The notes under the pieces were generated by a model, which was given only the letters and a program-made list of their open reading frames with translations, was not told the origin of the DNA and ran no database searches. Source: Micromonospora sicca (GTDB taxonomy: Bacteria > Actinomycetota > Actinomycetes > Mycobacteriales > Micromonosporaceae). From it: 36,515 bases of DNA. The position numbers were made by a program, and so were the translations under genes. The stretch lies in NCBI RefSeq assembly GCF_003172935.1, contig NZ_QGKS01000410.1, forward strand, positions 1 to 36,515, written 5' to 3'. Shown here in pieces: positions 16,356 through 24,407 of this stretch; position 1 is the stretch's first letter, and every line of letters begins with the position of its first letter.

Positions 16356-17858
16356 ATGAGCGCCGGGCTGGATCTCGCGCTGCTGCTCGGCGCGGCCGTC
16401 CTGCTGGTGGCGGTGGGTGCGGTGCGGTTCTCCACCCGGCTCGGGGTGCCCAGCCTCCTGGTCTACCTCGCGCTCGGGGTGGCGATCGGCGAGGCGGGCC
16501 TGGGCATCCGCTTCGACGACGTCGAGCTGACCCGGGTGCTCGGGTTCTGCGCGCTCATCGTGATCATCGCGGAGGGCGGGCTGAGCGCCCGGTGGAGCAC
16601 CCTGCGGCCGGTGCTCGGGCTGGCCGCCGCGCTCTCCACGGTGGGCGTGGTGGTCAGCATCCTGGTCGTCGGGCTGGTGGTTCACCTGCTGCTCGGCCTG
16701 GACTGGCGGCTGGCGCTGCTCTACGGCGCGGTGCTCTCCTCCACCGACGCGGCGGCCGTCTTCGCCACCCTGCGCCGGCTGCGCCTGCCGCCCCGGCTGG
16801 TGGCCACCCTCGAGGCCGAGTCGGGCATGAACGACGCCCCGGTGGTCATCCTGGTGGTGCTGCTGTCCCGGGCCGGCCCCGCCGCCCACCCCTGGTGGTA
16901 CGAGGTCCTCCTGGTCGGGTACGAGCTGGCTGCCGGCGCGGCGGTCGGGGTGGCGGCCGGGATCGCCGGCCGGTGGGCGCTGCGCCGCGCGGCGCTGCCC
17001 TCGGCGGGGCTCTACCCGATCGCGGTGGTCGGTTTCACCGTGCTCGCGTACGCCGCCGGAGCGGTGCTGCACGCCTCCGGTTTCCTGGCCGTGTACGTCG
17101 CCGGGGTGCTGCTCGGCAACGCCCGGCTGCCGCACCGCCAGGCGATCCTGGGCTTCGCCGACGGGCTGGCCTGGCTGGCCCAGATCGGCCTGTTCGTGCT
17201 GCTCGGCCTGCTGGTGTCGCCGGGCCGGCTGGACGCCGCGGTGCTGCCGGCGGTGGTGGCCGGCCTGGCCCTGGTGCTGGCCGCCCGCCCGCTGTCGGTG
17301 GCGGTCTCCGCGCTGCCGTTCCGGGTCCGCCTGCGGGAGCAGGCCTTCCTGTCCTGGGCCGGGCTGCGTGGAGCGGTGCCGATCGTGCTGGCCACCATCC
17401 CGCTCTCCGGGCGGGTCCCGGGGGCGGACCGGCTCTTCGACGCGGTCTTCGTGCTGGTGGTGATCTTCACCCTGGTGCAGGCCGGAACGCTCGCCCCGGC
17501 GGCCCGCCGGCTCGGGGTGACCGCCCCGGCCGAGGCGGCCGAGATCCGGGTCGAGACGGCCCCGCTGGAGCGGATGCGCGCGGACCTGCTCCAGGTCGAG
17601 GTGCCGCCGGGCTCCCGGCTCGGCGGGGTGCACGTGGACGAGCTGCGGCTGCCGGTGGGGGCCTCGGTGACCCTGGTGCTGCGCGACGGGGCGGGTTTCG
17701 TGCCCGGCCCGGACACCCGGCTCAAGGTCGGCGACAGCCTGCTCATCGTCGCCACCGCCGAGGTCCGGGACGAGGTGGAGCAGCGGCTGCGGGCAGTCAG
17801 CCGCCGGGGCCGGCTGGCGCGGTGGTTTGGCGAGTACGGCGAGGACCGGGACGGATAA
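16356..17858 (+). CDS. Cation/proton antiporter, CPA1 NhaP/CvrA-like, with C-terminal TrkA-C domain
   Basis: 500 residues. About twelve to thirteen membrane segments at residues 1-385, with the NhaP-type ion-site motifs SSTDAAAVFATL near 128-139 and ESGMNDAPVVIL near 153-164, both with conserved Asp. A soluble TrkA-C-type domain follows (about 400-485, ending in KVGDSLLIVATAE). This layout matches NhaP2/CvrA-type K+(Na+)/H+ antiporters, so it likely moves monovalent cations against protons; ion preference cannot be read from the sequence. ATG 16356 follows the DUF167 stop by 22 nt. Confidence 0.87.
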   Translation: MSAGLDLALLLGAAVLLVAVGAVRFSTRLGVPSLLVYLALGVAIGEAGLGIRFDDVELTRVLGFCALIVIIAEGGLSARWSTLRPVLGLAAALSTVGVVVSILVVGLVVHLLLGLDWRLALLYGAVLSSTDAAAVFATLRRLRLPPRLVATLEAESGMNDAPVVILVVLLSRAGPAAHPWWYEVLLVGYELAAGAAVGVAAGIAGRWALRRAALPSAGLYPIAVVGFTVLAYAAGAVLHASGFLAVYVAGVLLGNARLPHRQAILGFADGLAWLAQIGLFVLLGLLVSPGRLDAAVLPAVVAGLALVLAARPLSVAVSALPFRVRLREQAFLSWAGLRGAVPIVLATIPLSGRVPGADRLFDAVFVLVVIFTLVQAGTLAPAARRLGVTAPAEAAEIRVETAPLERMRADLLQVEVPPGSRLGGVHVDELRLPVGASVTLVLRDGAGFVPGPDTRLKVGDSLLIVATAEVRDEVEQRLRAVSRRGRLARWFGEYGEDRDG

Positions 17859-17928
17859 TCTGCTAGCGTTCCTTTTGCCCTGATTGGTGGCTGTTCGGGG
17901 CTGAATCGCGGAGCAACGGTGCGGCACG

Positions 17929-17957
17929 TTGTCGGACGCCTGTACGTTCCGTATTCT
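17929..17957 (+). promoter_or_regulatory. Putative promoter of the DksA/TraR-type gene
   Basis: TTGTCG (17929-17934), a 17-nt spacer and TATTCT (17952-17957), in the 231-nt gap after the antiporter gene. It predicts a leader of about 125 nt before ATG 18090. The rest of the gap shows no further convincing signal. Confidence 0.45.
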
Positions 17958-18089
17958 TGCCACCCTCCGGAGTGCGCGGCCATGGTCGCCGTGCGCCCCT
18001 TTTCGTACACGGGGGACACCCAGTGCGGTGGCCCCTGCCCAAGCACCGCACCGCCGACCGCCGCGCATCCGCGGCCGAGGGAGCTGACG

Positions 18090-18509
18090 ATGGCGAAGCC
18101 AGCCGATACCAGGACCGCCGGCCGCAAGCCGGTGGCGAAGGCCACCCGCAGCGCGGCGGAGACCGAGAAGATCCGGGCGGCCCTGGCGGCCCGGCGCGAC
18201 GAGCTGCGCGCCGAGTACGATCAGACGCTGAGCGAGATCACCGAGCTGCAGCGCGACCGGCTGACCGACTCGGCCGGGGACGACCAGGCCGACACCGGCA
18301 CCAAGACGTTCGAGCGCGAGCAGGAGATCTCACTCGCCAACAGCATTCTGGAGCGGATCACGCAGGTCGAGCGGGCCCTGGAGCGGCTCGACGAGGGTGG
18401 TTACGGCTGGTGCGAGCGGTGCGGCAACCCCATCCCGGTGGAGCGGCTCGCCGCCTTCCCGTCGGCCACCCTCTGCGTGACCTGCAAGCAGCTGGAGGAG
18501 CGGCGCTAG
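18090..18509 (+). CDS. DksA/TraR-type C4 zinc-finger protein
   Basis: 139 residues: a basic N-terminal tail, a coiled-coil/helical hairpin at about 28-100 with acidic residues (TDSAGDDQADTGTKTFEREQE), and a C4 zinc finger with Cys108, Cys111, Cys129 and Cys132. The fold suggests an RNA-polymerase-binding regulator, but actinobacterial members are poorly characterised. The frame opens earlier (17919), yet the conserved part and GAGGGAG 9 nt upstream support ATG 18090. lspA follows after 66 nt. Confidence 0.85.
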   Translation: MAKPADTRTAGRKPVAKATRSAAETEKIRAALAARRDELRAEYDQTLSEITELQRDRLTDSAGDDQADTGTKTFEREQEISLANSILERITQVERALERLDEGGYGWCERCGNPIPVERLAAFPSATLCVTCKQLEERR

Positions 18510-18536
18510 GCCCGCTCCCCGGCGGCGGAGTGGAGA

Positions 18537-18552
18537 CGGTGAGGGATCACCG
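18537..18552 (+). other. Small hairpin in the spacer before lspA
   Basis: 6-bp perfect stem CGGTGA/TCACCG with a 4-nt loop, 27 nt after the preceding stop and 23 nt before the lspA ATG. Too weak to call a terminator. Confidence 0.25.
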
Positions 18553-18575
18553 CCGAGAGCGTCGATGGGGAGCAG

Positions 18576-19199
18576 ATGACCGCAGCACCGCCCGCTGGAA
18601 CCGGCACCGCTGAGTCGGGCGGCGGCACGCCCCGACGCCGGGCGGTCGGGGTCCTCCTCGGCGTCGCCCTGGTCGCGCTCCTGGCCGACCTGGTCACCAA
18701 GCAGCTCGCGCTGACCGCGCTCACCGGCCGGGGGCCGGTGTCGCTGCTCGGTGGCACGGTCTACCTGACCCTGACCCGCAACAGCGGGGCGGCGTGGAGC
18801 ATCGGCTCCGGCCACACCTGGGTCTTCCCGCTGATCACCATCGGGGTGATCGGCTGGATCGCCTGGATGGCCGCGCGGCTGCGGTCGCTGCCGTGGGCCG
18901 TCTCCCTCGGCCTGGTGCTGGGCGGGGCGCTCGGCAACCTCACCGACCGGATCTTCCGCGCGCCCGGCCACTTCGTCGGGCACGTGGTCGACATGATCAG
19001 CCTGTTCGACCCGTACGGGCAGGTGTGGCCGGTGTTCAACCTGGCCGACAGCTCCCTGGTCTGCGGCGTGGTCCTGGCCGTGCTGCTGGAGCTGACCGGC
19101 CGGCAGCGCGACGGCCGCCGGGCCGCCGCCGAGCCGGCCGGCAGGCCGGAGTCCGGCGACGGCGCGGCCACCGGCAGCGAGCAGCGGGGGCGGGCATGA
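18576..19199 (+). CDS. lspA: Lipoprotein signal peptidase (SPase II)
   Basis: Membrane aspartyl protease that removes signal peptides from diacylglyceryl-modified prolipoproteins. 207 residues with four membrane segments at about 23-41, 82-100, 105-121 and 155-172. The catalytic Asp pair is in GNLTDR (Asp124) and FNLADSS (Asp158); the conserved NSGAAWS segment is at 69-75. GGGGAG precedes ATG 18576. The stop overlaps the rluD ATG (ATGA at 19196), the common lspA-rluD pairing. Confidence 0.95.
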   Translation: MTAAPPAGTGTAESGGGTPRRRAVGVLLGVALVALLADLVTKQLALTALTGRGPVSLLGGTVYLTLTRNSGAAWSIGSGHTWVFPLITIGVIGWIAWMAARLRSLPWAVSLGLVLGGALGNLTDRIFRAPGHFVGHVVDMISLFDPYGQVWPVFNLADSSLVCGVVLAVLLELTGRQRDGRRAAAEPAGRPESGDGAATGSEQRGRA

Positions 19200-20140
19200 C
19201 CTCGGCCTTCGCCGCCGGCGGCGACCACCGCTCCCTGCCCGTGCCGGAGGGCCTCGACGGCATGCGGCTGGACCAGGCCGTGTCCCGGCTCTTCGGGCTC
19301 TCCCGGACTGCCGCCGCGGCCCTGGTCGAAGCCGGCGACGCGTTGGTCGACGGCACCGTCCGGGCCAACTCGCACAAGGTGAAGGCCGGCTCCTGGCTGG
19401 AGGTGACCCTGCCCGCCCCGGTCGCCCCGCCGACCGTGGTCCCGCAGGCCGTGCCCGGCCTGACCGTGGTCCACGCCGACGACGACATCGTGGTGGTGGA
19501 CAAGCCGGTCGGGGTGGCCGCCCATCCCAGCCCCGGCTGGACCGGCCCGACGGTGATCGGCGCCCTCGCCGCGATCGGCCACCGGATCTCCACCAGCGGC
19601 GCCGCCGAGCGGCAGGGCGTGGTGCACCGGCTGGACGTCGGCACCACCGGGATCATGGTGGTGGCCAAGAGCGAGCAGGCGTACACCGCGTTGAAGCGGG
19701 CCTTCAAGTACCGCGAGGTGGAAAAGCGCTACCACGCCGTGGTGCAGGGCCACCCGGACCCGCTGCGCGGCACCATCGACGCGCCGATCGACCGGCACCC
19801 GCACCACGACTACCGCTGGGCGGTGGTCAGCGGGGGCAAGCCGAGCATCACCCACTACGACACCCTGGAGGCGTTCCCGGCGGCGAGCCTGCTCGACGTC
19901 CGCCTGGAGACGGGGCGCACCCACCAGATCCGGGTGCACTTCTCGACCCTGCGCCACCCCTGCGTCGGCGACATCACGTACGGCGCCGACCCGACCCTGT
20001 CGGCCCGGCTCGGGTTGAGCCGGCAGTGGCTGCACGCCCGCTCGCTGAGCTTCGCGCACCCGCGCACCGGCGACGAGGTCACCTTCGTCAGCGACTACCC
20101 GGACGACCTGGCGCGGGCGCTGGAGATCCTGCGCGACTGA
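19196..20140 (+). CDS. rluD: Large-subunit rRNA pseudouridine synthase, RluD/RluA family
   Basis: 314 residues: an N-terminal S4 RNA-binding domain (about 18-70) and a catalytic domain with the RluA-family motif GVVHRLDVGTTG, catalytic Asp147, and later RTHQIRVHF. By family and lspA linkage it most likely modifies helix-69 uridines of 23S rRNA, but position specificity cannot be read from the sequence. Coupled to lspA by a four-base overlap. Confidence 0.93.
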   Translation: MTSAFAAGGDHRSLPVPEGLDGMRLDQAVSRLFGLSRTAAAALVEAGDALVDGTVRANSHKVKAGSWLEVTLPAPVAPPTVVPQAVPGLTVVHADDDIVVVDKPVGVAAHPSPGWTGPTVIGALAAIGHRISTSGAAERQGVVHRLDVGTTGIMVVAKSEQAYTALKRAFKYREVEKRYHAVVQGHPDPLRGTIDAPIDRHPHHDYRWAVVSGGKPSITHYDTLEAFPAASLLDVRLETGRTHQIRVHFSTLRHPCVGDITYGADPTLSARLGLSRQWLHARSLSFAHPRTGDEVTFVSDYPDDLARALEILRD

Positions 20141-20184
20141 CCCGGCCCCGCCGACTCGCCGACCGCCCGACGAGGGGATGACCC

Positions 20185-21114
20185 GTGCCCGCCGACCGAT
20201 CGCCGCGCCGCGGGCTGCCGAGGCGCGCGGTGCTGACCTGGGTGGCGCTGCTCTGCGCGGTGGCGGTGCTGCTCGCCGCCGCCCGGGCGGGGCGGCGCGA
20301 GCCCGTCGGTGACCGGACCGTCGGCGAGGTGACCCGGGTGGGCGTGGCGGCCGGCGACCCGGTCCCGGCGTACCTGCGCGCCGCCGCCGACGAGCTGGCC
20401 CGGCTGACCGACGCAGGAGGGCCGGCGACCGGCACGTACGCGCTGGTGTCCTTCGCGGCGTACCTGACCCCGCAGCGGGTCGCGGCGACGCTCGGCGGGA
20501 CGCCGGTCTCGGCGGTGGTGGCCCGGGTGCCGCTGCCCGGCCGGCAGACCGAGATCGTCCGGATCGCCGCGCTGCGCGTACCGCAGGACGTGGTCGCCGG
20601 GATGGGCGAGGTGGCCGCGCGCAAGGACGGGGAGGCCGCCGACTACCGGGCGCGCGCCGCCGCCCCGGCCGCGTCCGCCGATGCCGAGCTGCGCCGGCTG
20701 TACGACACCGGCGCGCGGGTCGCGGCCGAGGAGGCGGCGGCGTACCGGTCGGCGTGCGCCTGCGTGTACGCGGCGGTGATCCGCGCCACGTCGGACGAGT
20801 TGCGCGGCCTGGCCGCCCGGCCCGGGGTGCGGGCCGTCGACCCGGCCCCGGAGGTGACCCGGCTGGACCGGACGGTCTTCACCCCACCGCTGCCGGAGCA
20901 GCGTGACGTCGCCCGGCCACCGGCCGACGCGGGGCTGGCGCCCGCCACGCCGGCCGGGAGCGCCCCGGCGGTGGGCGATTCGTCGGAAGCCGCACCGACG
21001 GTGAGCGTCTCCTCACCAGGCTCCGGCGGGCCCGCGCCGGGCGAAACCCCGCCCAGCACCGCCCCGACCTCCCCGGACGCGGCCGGCGGGGGCTCCGCGG
21101 GGGCCTACCGGTGA
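20185..21114 (+). CDS. Membrane-anchored protein of unknown function
   Basis: 309 residues; family not recognised. Arg-rich N-terminus, one hydrophobic anchor at about 15-36, an extracytoplasmic mixed helical region (about 60-230) with the motif SACACVYAAVIRAT containing two nearby Cys, then a Pro/Ser/Thr/Ala-rich tail (about 235-309) that looks disordered. GTG 20185 has GAGGGG upstream. It sits between rluD and the MinD-like gene, with no clue to function beyond the envelope location. Confidence 0.7.
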   Translation: MPADRSPRRGLPRRAVLTWVALLCAVAVLLAAARAGRREPVGDRTVGEVTRVGVAAGDPVPAYLRAAADELARLTDAGGPATGTYALVSFAAYLTPQRVAATLGGTPVSAVVARVPLPGRQTEIVRIAALRVPQDVVAGMGEVAARKDGEAADYRARAAAPAASADAELRRLYDTGARVAAEEAAAYRSACACVYAAVIRATSDELRGLAARPGVRAVDPAPEVTRLDRTVFTPPLPEQRDVARPPADAGLAPATPAGSAPAVGDSSEAAPTVSVSSPGSGGPAPGETPPSTAPTSPDAAGGGSAGAYR

Positions 21115-21156
21115 GCATGCCCACCGGGGGATGTGCGCGGACAGGTGTGGTCCGAA

Positions 21157-21162
21157 TAGGGT
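21157..21162 (+). promoter_or_regulatory. Possible -10 box upstream of the MinD-like gene
   Basis: TAGGGT at 21157-21162 in the 99-nt gap; no clear -35. The gene start lies 51 nt further on, with its own ribosome-binding site. Confidence 0.35.
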
Positions 21163-21213
21163 TTCGTTCGTAGCCTGTCAGGCGGAGATCGATGTGGCTG
21201 GGGAGGGCGAGCC

Positions 21214-22716
21214 TTGGACGGCAGCGAAACCGGCTGGGGCCGGCAGGCTGAGCCGGCACCGCGGTGGCGGGCGCTGCTCGACCGGGCCCGGCTCGCCGGC
21301 CGTGGCGCGGAGCAGGCCGAGGCCGACCGCCACGCCGAGGAGGCGGCTGCGCCGCCTCCCGAGGCGCCGTCCCGGCGCGGCGGGGGCAACGGCTGGTCCG
21401 GGCGGGCGCCGGCGATAGGGCACCCCGCCGAGCTGTCGTACGGCGCCGAGCCGGCCTACCGCGTCGAGGCGACCTACCGGGTCGAGCCGGCCTACCGCGT
21501 CGACCCCGGGTACCAGGCCGAGCCGCGCTACCGGGCGGAGCCGTCCTATCCGGCGGAGCCCGGCCACGCCGCGGAACCGGCCTACCGGGCCGAGCCGCCG
21601 TACCGGGCGGAGCCCGAGCCGGGCTACCCCGACCGGGAGCCGCGCCGGGGGTCCGCCTCCGTGGAGTCCCGGTACGCCGTCCTGGACAACGGGTACCGGC
21701 ACGAGCCGCCGCCGGTCGAGTCCCGCTACGCGCTGCTGGACAACGGCGGCTACCGGCCGGAGACGTACCAGCCGCCCGAGCCCGCCTACCAGCCGCCGGA
21801 GCCGGTGGCCCCGGCGCCGGCCGGGTACCAGCAGCCGGCGATCGCCGAGTCCTACCCGCCCCGGATCGAGCCGGCCCGCGTCGAGTGGCGGGCCCCCGCC
21901 CCGGAGAGCGAGGTGGACCGGGCGGCCGGGGTGCTCCGCCGCGAGCTCGGCACGCCACGGGTGCTCGCCTTCGCCAACCCGAAGGGCGGCGTGCACAAGA
22001 CCACCGCCACCGTCCTCGCCGCCGCCACGGTGGGCAGCGTCCGTGGTCGCGGGGTGCTCGCCTGGGACGACAACGAGCTGCGCGGCACCCTCGGCCTGCG
22101 CGCCGGCAGCGCCCGCCACGCCCGGACCATCCGGCACCTGGTCGGCGACCTCGCCCAGATCGAGATCCTGGAGGGCGAGACCCTGCTGGCCCACCTCGAC
22201 GACTACCTGCGGCACGCCTCCGACGGCTCGTACGACGTGCTGGCCGGGGAGGAGAGCCCCCGGTTCGCCCAGCGGCTGGACCAGTTCATCGTCAAGCGGG
22301 TGCTGGAGCTGCTGCGGCGCACCCACGACGTGGTCTGCGTGGACACCGGCAACAACGTGGAGAGCCCGAACTGGCGTACCGTCATGCAGGCCGCCGACCA
22401 GCTCGTGGTGACCACCGTGCCGCGCGAGGACGCCGCGTTCAGCGCGGACTGGATGCTCGACCTGCTGCACGAGGTGGGGATGGGGGAGCTGGCCGACAAC
22501 GCGGTCACCCTGATCTCCTGCCCGACGCCGGGCCGCTCGTCGCTGCAGAGCGACCTGGAGCGGCACTTCGCCACCCGGACCCGGGCCGTCGCCGTGGTGC
22601 CGTACGACCCGGCGCTGGAGACCGGCTCCTCGATCGAGTACCACCAGCTCCAGCCGGAGACTCGGCAGGCCTGGCTCAAGGCCGCCGCGGTGATGCTGGA
22701 GCCGTTCGCCCGCTGA
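21214..22716 (+). CDS. MinD/ParA-like ATPase with repetitive Tyr-Arg-x-Glu-Pro N-terminus
   Basis: 500 residues. TTG start with GGAGGG 6 nt upstream. Residues about 1-235 are low-complexity: about ten copies of a Y-R-(V/A)-E-P-like unit (DNA about 21436-21640), two copies of VESRYA(V/L)LDNG, then Tyr/Pro/Gln-rich sequence. A deviant-Walker-A ATPase domain follows (NPKGGVHKTT: signature Lys257, P-loop Lys262), then WDDNELRGTLG and the Walker-B-like DVVCVDTGNN. The usual Gly before the P-loop Lys is His here. Similar N-terminally extended MinD-like proteins occur with type VII secretion or envelope functions in actinobacteria, but no such genes are nearby, so the role is open. Confidence 0.8.
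   Translation: MDGSETGWGRQAEPAPRWRALLDRARLAGRGAEQAEADRHAEEAAAPPPEAPSRRGGGNGWSGRAPAIGHPAELSYGAEPAYRVEATYRVEPAYRVDPGYQAEPRYRAEPSYPAEPGHAAEPAYRAEPPYRAEPEPGYPDREPRRGSASVESRYAVLDNGYRHEPPPVESRYALLDNGGYRPETYQPPEPAYQPPEPVAPAPAGYQQPAIAESYPPRIEPARVEWRAPAPESEVDRAAGVLRRELGTPRVLAFANPKGGVHKTTATVLAAATVGSVRGRGVLAWDDNELRGTLGLRAGSARHARTIRHLVGDLAQIEILEGETLLAHLDDYLRHASDGSYDVLAGEESPRFAQRLDQFIVKRVLELLRRTHDVVCVDTGNNVESPNWRTVMQAADQLVVTTVPREDAAFSADWMLDLLHEVGMGELADNAVTLISCPTPGRSSLQSDLERHFATRTRAVAVVPYDPALETGSSIEYHQLQPETRQAWLKAAAVMLEPFAR
21436..21640 (+). repeat. In-frame degenerate repeat coding for Y-R-x-E-P units
   Basis: Tandem degenerate units of about 15-24 bp, in frame with the MinD-like gene, giving a chain of Tyr-Arg-(Val/Ala)-Glu-Pro motifs. 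Likely variable in copy number between strains. Confidence 0.6.
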
Positions 22717-22763
22717 CCGCCACCGCCGCCCCACGGCCGACCATCGCCTGAGAGGATCATCGG

Positions 22764-23681
22764 GTGAGTTCGGACACCCCTGATCCCGAGCGGGCCGCGC
22801 ACCGGCCCGACGAGCCCGCTCGCGCCGGTGCTGAGCCCGAGCCCGAGCAGCCGGCCGTCGACCCGCCCGCCGGCCTGCCGGTGCCGGCGGGCACCCCGGC
22901 CGGCGCTCCCGGCGCCGACCCGCTCGCCTGGGCCGGTCCGGGAGCGGAGCACCGCCCGGCGACGGTCGCCGGGCCGGCCGTGACCGCCCGGCCCGCCCGC
23001 GGGGTCCGCCGGACCGTCGGGCTGACGCTGGGAGTCGCGCTCCTGCTGACCGTGCTGGGCGCCCCGCTGGGACTGCTCTGGGCCGCCGTCGCGCCGGACA
23101 CCCCGGTGCTGAAGACCGCCGAGGGGGCGATCTACGCCACGCCGCAGCCGGAACAGCCGATCGCCGCCGACGGCTGGTTCAGCCTGCTCGGCCTCGGCTT
23201 CGGCGTGCTCACCGCGATCGCCCTGTGGTTCCTGCTGCGCCGCCGCCGTGGCCCGGTCGGGCTGCTCGCCGGCACGCTGGGCGGCCTCGGCGCGGCGGTG
23301 GTGGCCTGGCAGTTCGGCCGGCGGATCGGGCTGTCGACCTACCAGCGGCTGCTGGAGACCGCCCCGGACGGCCAGGCCTTCACCAAGCCGGCCGACCTGC
23401 GGGCGGGCGGCTTGGACTGGTTGGTCGTCCCGCACGGCAACCTGCTGCTGCCCGCGTTCGGGGCCGCCGTCACGTACACCCTGCTGGCCGGCTGGTCCCG
23501 CTGGCCCTCGCTGCGCCCGGAACCGGAGCCGTACGCGGCCTGGCCGCCGCCGCTGGCGGGGGCCGGTGGCTGGGGCGTCGGCCCGGCGGAGGGGCTCAGT
23601 TCGGCGCCGGTGGACCGGCCAGCTCGCTCAGCGGCACCGGAACCGCCCGGACCTGACGCAGCAGAGCCGCCTCGCGGTTGA
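22764..23681 (+). CDS. Multi-pass membrane protein, possibly DUF2567-like
   Basis: 305 residues. About 75 disordered Pro/Ala/Glu-rich residues, then four hydrophobic segments at about 90-112, 134-155, 160-178 and 223-242, with an extracytoplasmic stretch (TPVLKTAEGAIYATPQPEQP) between the first two. A Pro-rich cytoplasmic tail ends the protein. I suspect the DUF2567 family from the layout and from the hisD neighbourhood; this is not certain. GTG start with GAGAGGA upstream. The last 86 bp overlap the 3' end of the convergent LON gene. Confidence 0.7.
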   Translation: MSSDTPDPERAAHRPDEPARAGAEPEPEQPAVDPPAGLPVPAGTPAGAPGADPLAWAGPGAEHRPATVAGPAVTARPARGVRRTVGLTLGVALLLTVLGAPLGLLWAAVAPDTPVLKTAEGAIYATPQPEQPIAADGWFSLLGLGFGVLTAIALWFLLRRRRGPVGLLAGTLGGLGAAVVAWQFGRRIGLSTYQRLLETAPDGQAFTKPADLRAGGLDWLVVPHGNLLLPAFGAAVTYTLLAGWSRWPSLRPEPEPYAAWPPPLAGAGGWGVGPAEGLSSAPVDRPARSAAPEPPGPDAAEPPRG

Positions 23682-24300
23682 GCAGCCGCAGCTCGGCGCG
23701 GAGCCGGCCGGCGGTGTCGTCGATGGCGAGCAGCCGTTGGCGGTCCGCGACGGTCAGCGCGGCGGTGGCCGCGACCAGGTGCGACAGCACCGTCGGGTCC
23801 TCCGGCAGCTGCTCGGAGATCTCCTGCGGGTCGGGCCGGATCAGTCCGAGGTACTGCCGGAAGACCGAGATCACCCGGGCGGCGAGCAGGTCGGTGACCT
23901 CGTCCGTCCCGGTCTGCTCGGGCAGCCACTCCACCTCGGCGGTCAGGTAGGGCTCGGCGTCGGCGTCGACGTCGGCGATCCGGAACCGCCGGCGGCCGAC
24001 GGTGACGATGTCGAACCCGCCGTCGGCCAGCTCGGTGACCTGCCGCAACTCGGCGGTGCAGCCCACCTCGTGCAGTGTCACGTCCGCGCCGCCGGGGACG
24101 GGCCGGCCGTTCGGCTCGGCCGGGGCGACCTCCCAGCCGGCCTGGATCGCCACCACGCCGAACTCGCGCGGCGCCCCCTCGGGCAGCCCGACCAGGTGCC
24201 GCACCAGCGCCCGGTAGCGCTCCTCGAAGATGTGCAGCGGCAGCACCAGCCCCGGGAAGAGCACCGTTGCGAGCGGAAACACCGGCAGCCGTGCGGTCAC
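23596..24300 (-). CDS. Stand-alone LON substrate-binding-domain protein
   Basis: 234 residues. N-terminal LON domain (LPVFPLATVLFPGLVLPLHI then FEERYRALV), a beta-rich core ending near residue 120, and an alpha-helical C-terminal part; no AAA+ ATPase and no Lon protease domain. The function of such single-domain proteins is not settled. GTG start at 24300, with TACGCT (reading minus) 6 nt before it, suggesting a leaderless transcript. Divergent from hisD with a 106-nt gap, and convergent and overlapping with the upstream membrane-protein gene. Confidence 0.85.
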   Translation of the reverse strand: MTARLPVFPLATVLFPGLVLPLHIFEERYRALVRHLVGLPEGAPREFGVVAIQAGWEVAPAEPNGRPVPGGADVTLHEVGCTAELRQVTELADGGFDIVTVGRRRFRIADVDADAEPYLTAEVEWLPEQTGTDEVTDLLAARVISVFRQYLGLIRPDPQEISEQLPEDPTVLSHLVAATAALTVADRQRLLAIDDTAGRLRAELRLLNREAALLRQVRAVPVPLSELAGPPAPN

Positions 24301-24312
24301 GGTTCGAGCGTA
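24301..24312 (-). promoter_or_regulatory. Putative leaderless promoter of the LON-domain gene
   Basis: Minus-strand TACGCT (24312-24307) sits 6 nt before the GTG at 24300. No Shine-Dalgarno sequence seen. Confidence 0.5.
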
Positions 24313-24393
24313 GCCCGATCGCGCCCCCTCGGCGTGTCCCGGCTCACCGTCCCGGCGTACGGACGGCGCGGGGTCGGCTCCGGACCGGCCGCC

Positions 24394-24407
24394 TAGACTC
24401 GCAAGGG
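24394..24407 (+). promoter_or_regulatory. Putative leaderless promoter of the his operon
   Basis: TAGACT (24394-24399) lies 7 nt before hisD GTG 24407. No clear -35 and no his-leader peptide or T-box-like structure in the 106-nt gap, so attenuation control is not apparent. Confidence 0.55.

Noticed and set aside
21436..21640. Tandem repeats considered as a CRISPR array
   Set aside because: Units are short, degenerate, in frame with a coding sequence and without unique spacers.
24301..24406. His-leader attenuator or T-box before hisD
   Set aside because: No run of His codons and no extended pairing; the promoter-like box is only 7 nt before the start.
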